From Taenia hydatigena (taxonomy: Eukaryota; Platyhelminthes; Cestoda; Cyclophyllidea; Taeniidae): a DNA stretch of 64,000 bases. The DNA lies in assembly GCA_036345935.2 (NCBI GenBank), contig JADWOT020001288.1, forward strand, positions 107,001-171,000. The letters are read 5' to 3'. A program made the position numbers and the translations under genes. Under the pieces are notes generated by a model, which did not search any database, had not been told where the DNA came from, and was given only the letters and a program-made list of their open reading frames with translations. Of the stretch, positions 61,721 through 64,000 are shown one piece after another. Within the stretch, counting starts at the first letter, position 1; every line of letters starts with the position of its first letter.

Positions 61721-62635
61721 AACACGAGGCTGTGGCGAATCCTGGTTGCATGAGTGCCTTCCAATAAGCGCGCGTCATGTGATTGGCACAGCTCACAGCC
61801 CAACCACAAGCGGCATGGCTAAGCAGACACAGACATCAAGGAAATCGTGACTGGGTGGCTTGTAATATTTGAGAGCATTCTTCAGAGGCGCCTCTGTCAC
61901 ACCCAAATCGGGTGGAGACACTCAAGAGCTAAATAAATGTCAGACGAAGCGCTTCTCAGTTGCCTACACATGGCCGGCCACGTGGTCTGCATGCGCCGGC
62001 AGTCACCGCATTCAACCCGAAATGCGTTTGGGTTGAGCATATGAAATGGTCCTTACAGCATTTTTACATTGCATTGCCATCTTTTATCAGATTGCGCTCT
62101 TACTCAATATCACGCCAGTGGCACCATTCCTCTTGCCTGAGTAAAAAAGAGGAACCGGTTGACCTGATGATGGCAGGTAAAACGAATACCATAGTTCGCT
62201 ACTGTCATAATCCCAAAAAGATCCCTGAAACAATTTGCAACTAAGATCCTAGAGCTTTGCATGAGCGAAACATTTCGCACCGATAACTTCATGTTAGTAA
62301 CAGTCGGTATTCTGAATTCCGCCTCATATTGACAGTAGATCAGATCAGTCTTTTCTGCATTCCTTTTTTTTTAGATTCCCTTTCTCTTTCTCAGCAAGAC
62401 CTCTAACCTTTCAGATGGGTCTGGTTAAGGCAAGTCTATGTGCAACGGCTCCTGCAACCCATTGAGAGGACTTGAAACCGGAGGAGGAAGTGGGAAGGGG
62501 CAACTTCATTATATTATTTCCGAGTCTCACACGCTGGTTGAGGGTAGCAGTGAAGTAGAGTTTTAACGGCTTAAGCGTTGAAGCCTTTCTTGAGGAGAAA
62601 AAGATTATGCAAAGACCTTCGCATCAACGCATATT

Positions 62636-62743
62636 GCACGTTCTTCGGCCTCTGCCTTAATCCACTGAAGTTACGTGTAACTTACCCTCGAAAAAAGCAT
62701 TTTTACAATAATAGGTAGATTAGTCAGTCAATAATAATAGGAT
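62636..62743. repeat. D2-specific segment flanked by a short direct repeat
   Basis: About 107 bp present in D2 and missing from D1. The 9-base word ATTGCACGT occurs at both sides (62,632-62,640 and 62,743-62,751 approximately). This could be an insertion with a 9-bp duplication or a deletion in D1; the D1 junction does not fit a simple exchange between the two words. Confidence 0.5.
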
Positions 62744-62999
62744 TGCACGTACTTTGTTTGATTGGATGGCTGTAATGGTTGAGAGGTATCTAAAGATAAG
62801 ACAAGTGATGGAGGGCGATTTACGAGTGTCGAACGTGACGCTCACTACCTTCGAGTAAGAAATCCTTGGCTTTAGTTGAGGCTTTACCAAAGTTTAGTTT
62901 TATTCGGTCTTTATGTGCCCATTCGATAAACGCCTCCTCTATCGACCAAAGCGTTAATTGGTGATTTACTTTCTTTCCGCTTCCTTCATCGCCTTCCAG

Positions 63000-63126
63000 G
63001 TGCTTCCCTTTTTGTTGGTTGTTACAAGAGGCAATAATGACCAGCTACCAGCCAAATGCTAAAGCTGATGTCTGGTCCTTTGGGATCCTCATGCATGGCG
63101 TTCCAGAGTACGGAGACACGTCTTAA
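63000..63126 (+). pseudogene. Protein-kinase exon relic, D2 copy
   Basis: Same acceptor-like tract (AG at 62,998-62,999) and a 41-codon frame ending at a TAA (63,124). It reads FPFCWLLQEAIM then KADVWSFGILM and ends EYGDTS, slightly closer to a tyrosine-kinase pattern than the D1 copy (KYADTS). Both copies share the loss of APE and an adjacent stop, so the decay preceded the duplication. Confidence 0.7.
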
Positions 63127-63231
63127 AAGGGATGGTTTATGTATCAAATCCCGATGTGCCTGATAGTAACAGAGATTCCTGTTTGCTTTCCTGTCATGGA
63201 AAAAGAAACTTTATTTTGCCGCTAGCCGGTA

Positions 63232-63248
63232 TGTGTGTGTGTGTGTGT
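63232..63248 (+). repeat. (GT)n run in D2
   Basis: About eight perfect GT units at the site matching 29,632-29,644 of D1, followed by the same purine-rich tract (63,249-63,390). Confidence 0.85.
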
Positions 63249-64000
63249 CAGTAAAGAAGGAGGAATTAGGAGCGATAAAGGAGGAAAAGAATAGGAGAAG
63301 ATGTCTGCATTAAATAAGTGAATAAATGGAAGATAGAAAGAGCAAAAAGAGAGGAAAGAGGTAGTGGAGCGATGAGAAGCCTTGAGAAATCGGCATACCC
63401 AAATTAGGAGAAACGCAAAAGCAAACGTAGAGCAAACCACACAAGCAAGTTATTTGTTCGTAACCTTAACCGTCCTTTTTGTTGTAGTTAATTGAAATAT
63501 AAAGCTAAGAAACGTCATAATTAAAAGATAAATGTTAAGAATTTGCAGCGAATCGAAACGAGAAATGGACTTTTATAAGTTAAACATCAGTCATGTTATG
63601 CAACGGATCTAGAGCGTTCATCCTCGTCTCTCTTGCCGCCCTTGCTATTAAAAGTCTGAACACGCTTCGACATCTCTATGATAAACAAGAGGGTGGACAT
63701 TGAATGATCTTGTAGGAGAGTTCAAAACAGGGATAAATCACGCCCTTAGGAGCCAACACGCGGCTCCGCAACCAGGATCAAATTGTCGTCCTGTTCTGAC
63801 CTACAAAGCACGCTCCAACTAACTTAAAACCTAAAAATAAATAGCAAAAGACTTTTGCCTTTTTAAAAAAAACGTGATTTTTATCCTTGCATTGCTTATA
63901 AATAGTTTCATTTTTTTATATCCTTAAGATTTGATGCTGAGTTTCTCATCACTGCATGTTTGCTCTTCAAATATAACACCGAAAACAAATCTTAGCACCA

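Larger units (their letters stand above)
60602..64000 (+). repeat. Segmental duplication D, copy 2 (runs off the window)
   Basis: Second copy of D, collinear with 26,909-30,422 and in the same orientation, 33.7 kb away; the duplication may continue past the window. It has one 160-bp unit instead of two, an extra 107-bp segment at 62,636-62,743, a longer GT run and a deletion near 63,955. A long open stretch at 60,782-61,171 is broken by a TGA at 60,968 and carries a further stop in D1, so it is not called coding. Confidence 0.9.

Noticed and set aside
1..64000. CRISPR array, prokaryotic operon, rRNA genes, or integrated virus
   Set aside because: No evenly spaced repeats with unique spacers, no dense same-strand genes, no rRNA-like segments, and no polymerase, integrase or capsid-like frame was recognised.

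Overview
The window looks like gene-poor, repeat-rich DNA from a eukaryote. No continuous intact protein gene can be supported anywhere in it. The clearest landmark is a broken cytosolic-type Hsp70 gene on the minus strand (24,866-26,187). It carries four frameshifts and three in-frame stops, and its substrate-binding half is gone. A tapeworm, perhaps a taeniid (Echinococcus/Taenia), fits: those genomes are known for expanded hsp70 families with many pseudogenes, some of them subtelomeric. This organism call is an inference from family knowledge and was not tested by any search.

Left part (1-24.8 kb): mostly single-copy, apparently non-coding sequence. It holds a tRNA-Arg(CCU)-like gene at 21,224-21,296 with one damaged conserved T-stem pair, a 40-bp AT-rich hairpin at 21,900, a perfect (CAC)n run of about 50 units at 22,478-22,629, and alternating polypyrimidine and polypurine tracts. 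Long open frames across the (CAC)n run are artefacts of the repeat.

Middle and right part (24.8-64 kb): a patchwork of old duplications. (1) A 3.4-3.5 kb direct duplication, D1 (26,909-30,422) and D2 (60,602 to the window end), over 90% identical where sampled by eye. Each copy holds segments resembling the upstream region of the Hsp70 pseudogene and a decayed protein-kinase exon behind a conserved splice-acceptor-like site. (2) A more diverged family, R1: copy A (36,200-41,440, split by a 2.3-kb insertion), copy B (41,555-45,150), copy C (55,150-57,150) and an end fragment (31,640-31,920). Its copies share an ATG-initiated frame of about 100 codons, still open in A and C. (3) A family R2 in inverted orientation (31,976-32,890 and 52,675-53,605), with a weaker third member near 51.6 kb. 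The insertion inside R1 copy A contains a diverged relative of the D element, so the families are nested.

Nothing here forms a working pathway or operon. The interest lies in how Hsp70 flanking DNA and a kinase exon were copied and scattered, and in whether the shared R1 reading frame was ever a gene. All identities are eyeballed; no alignment or database search was run.
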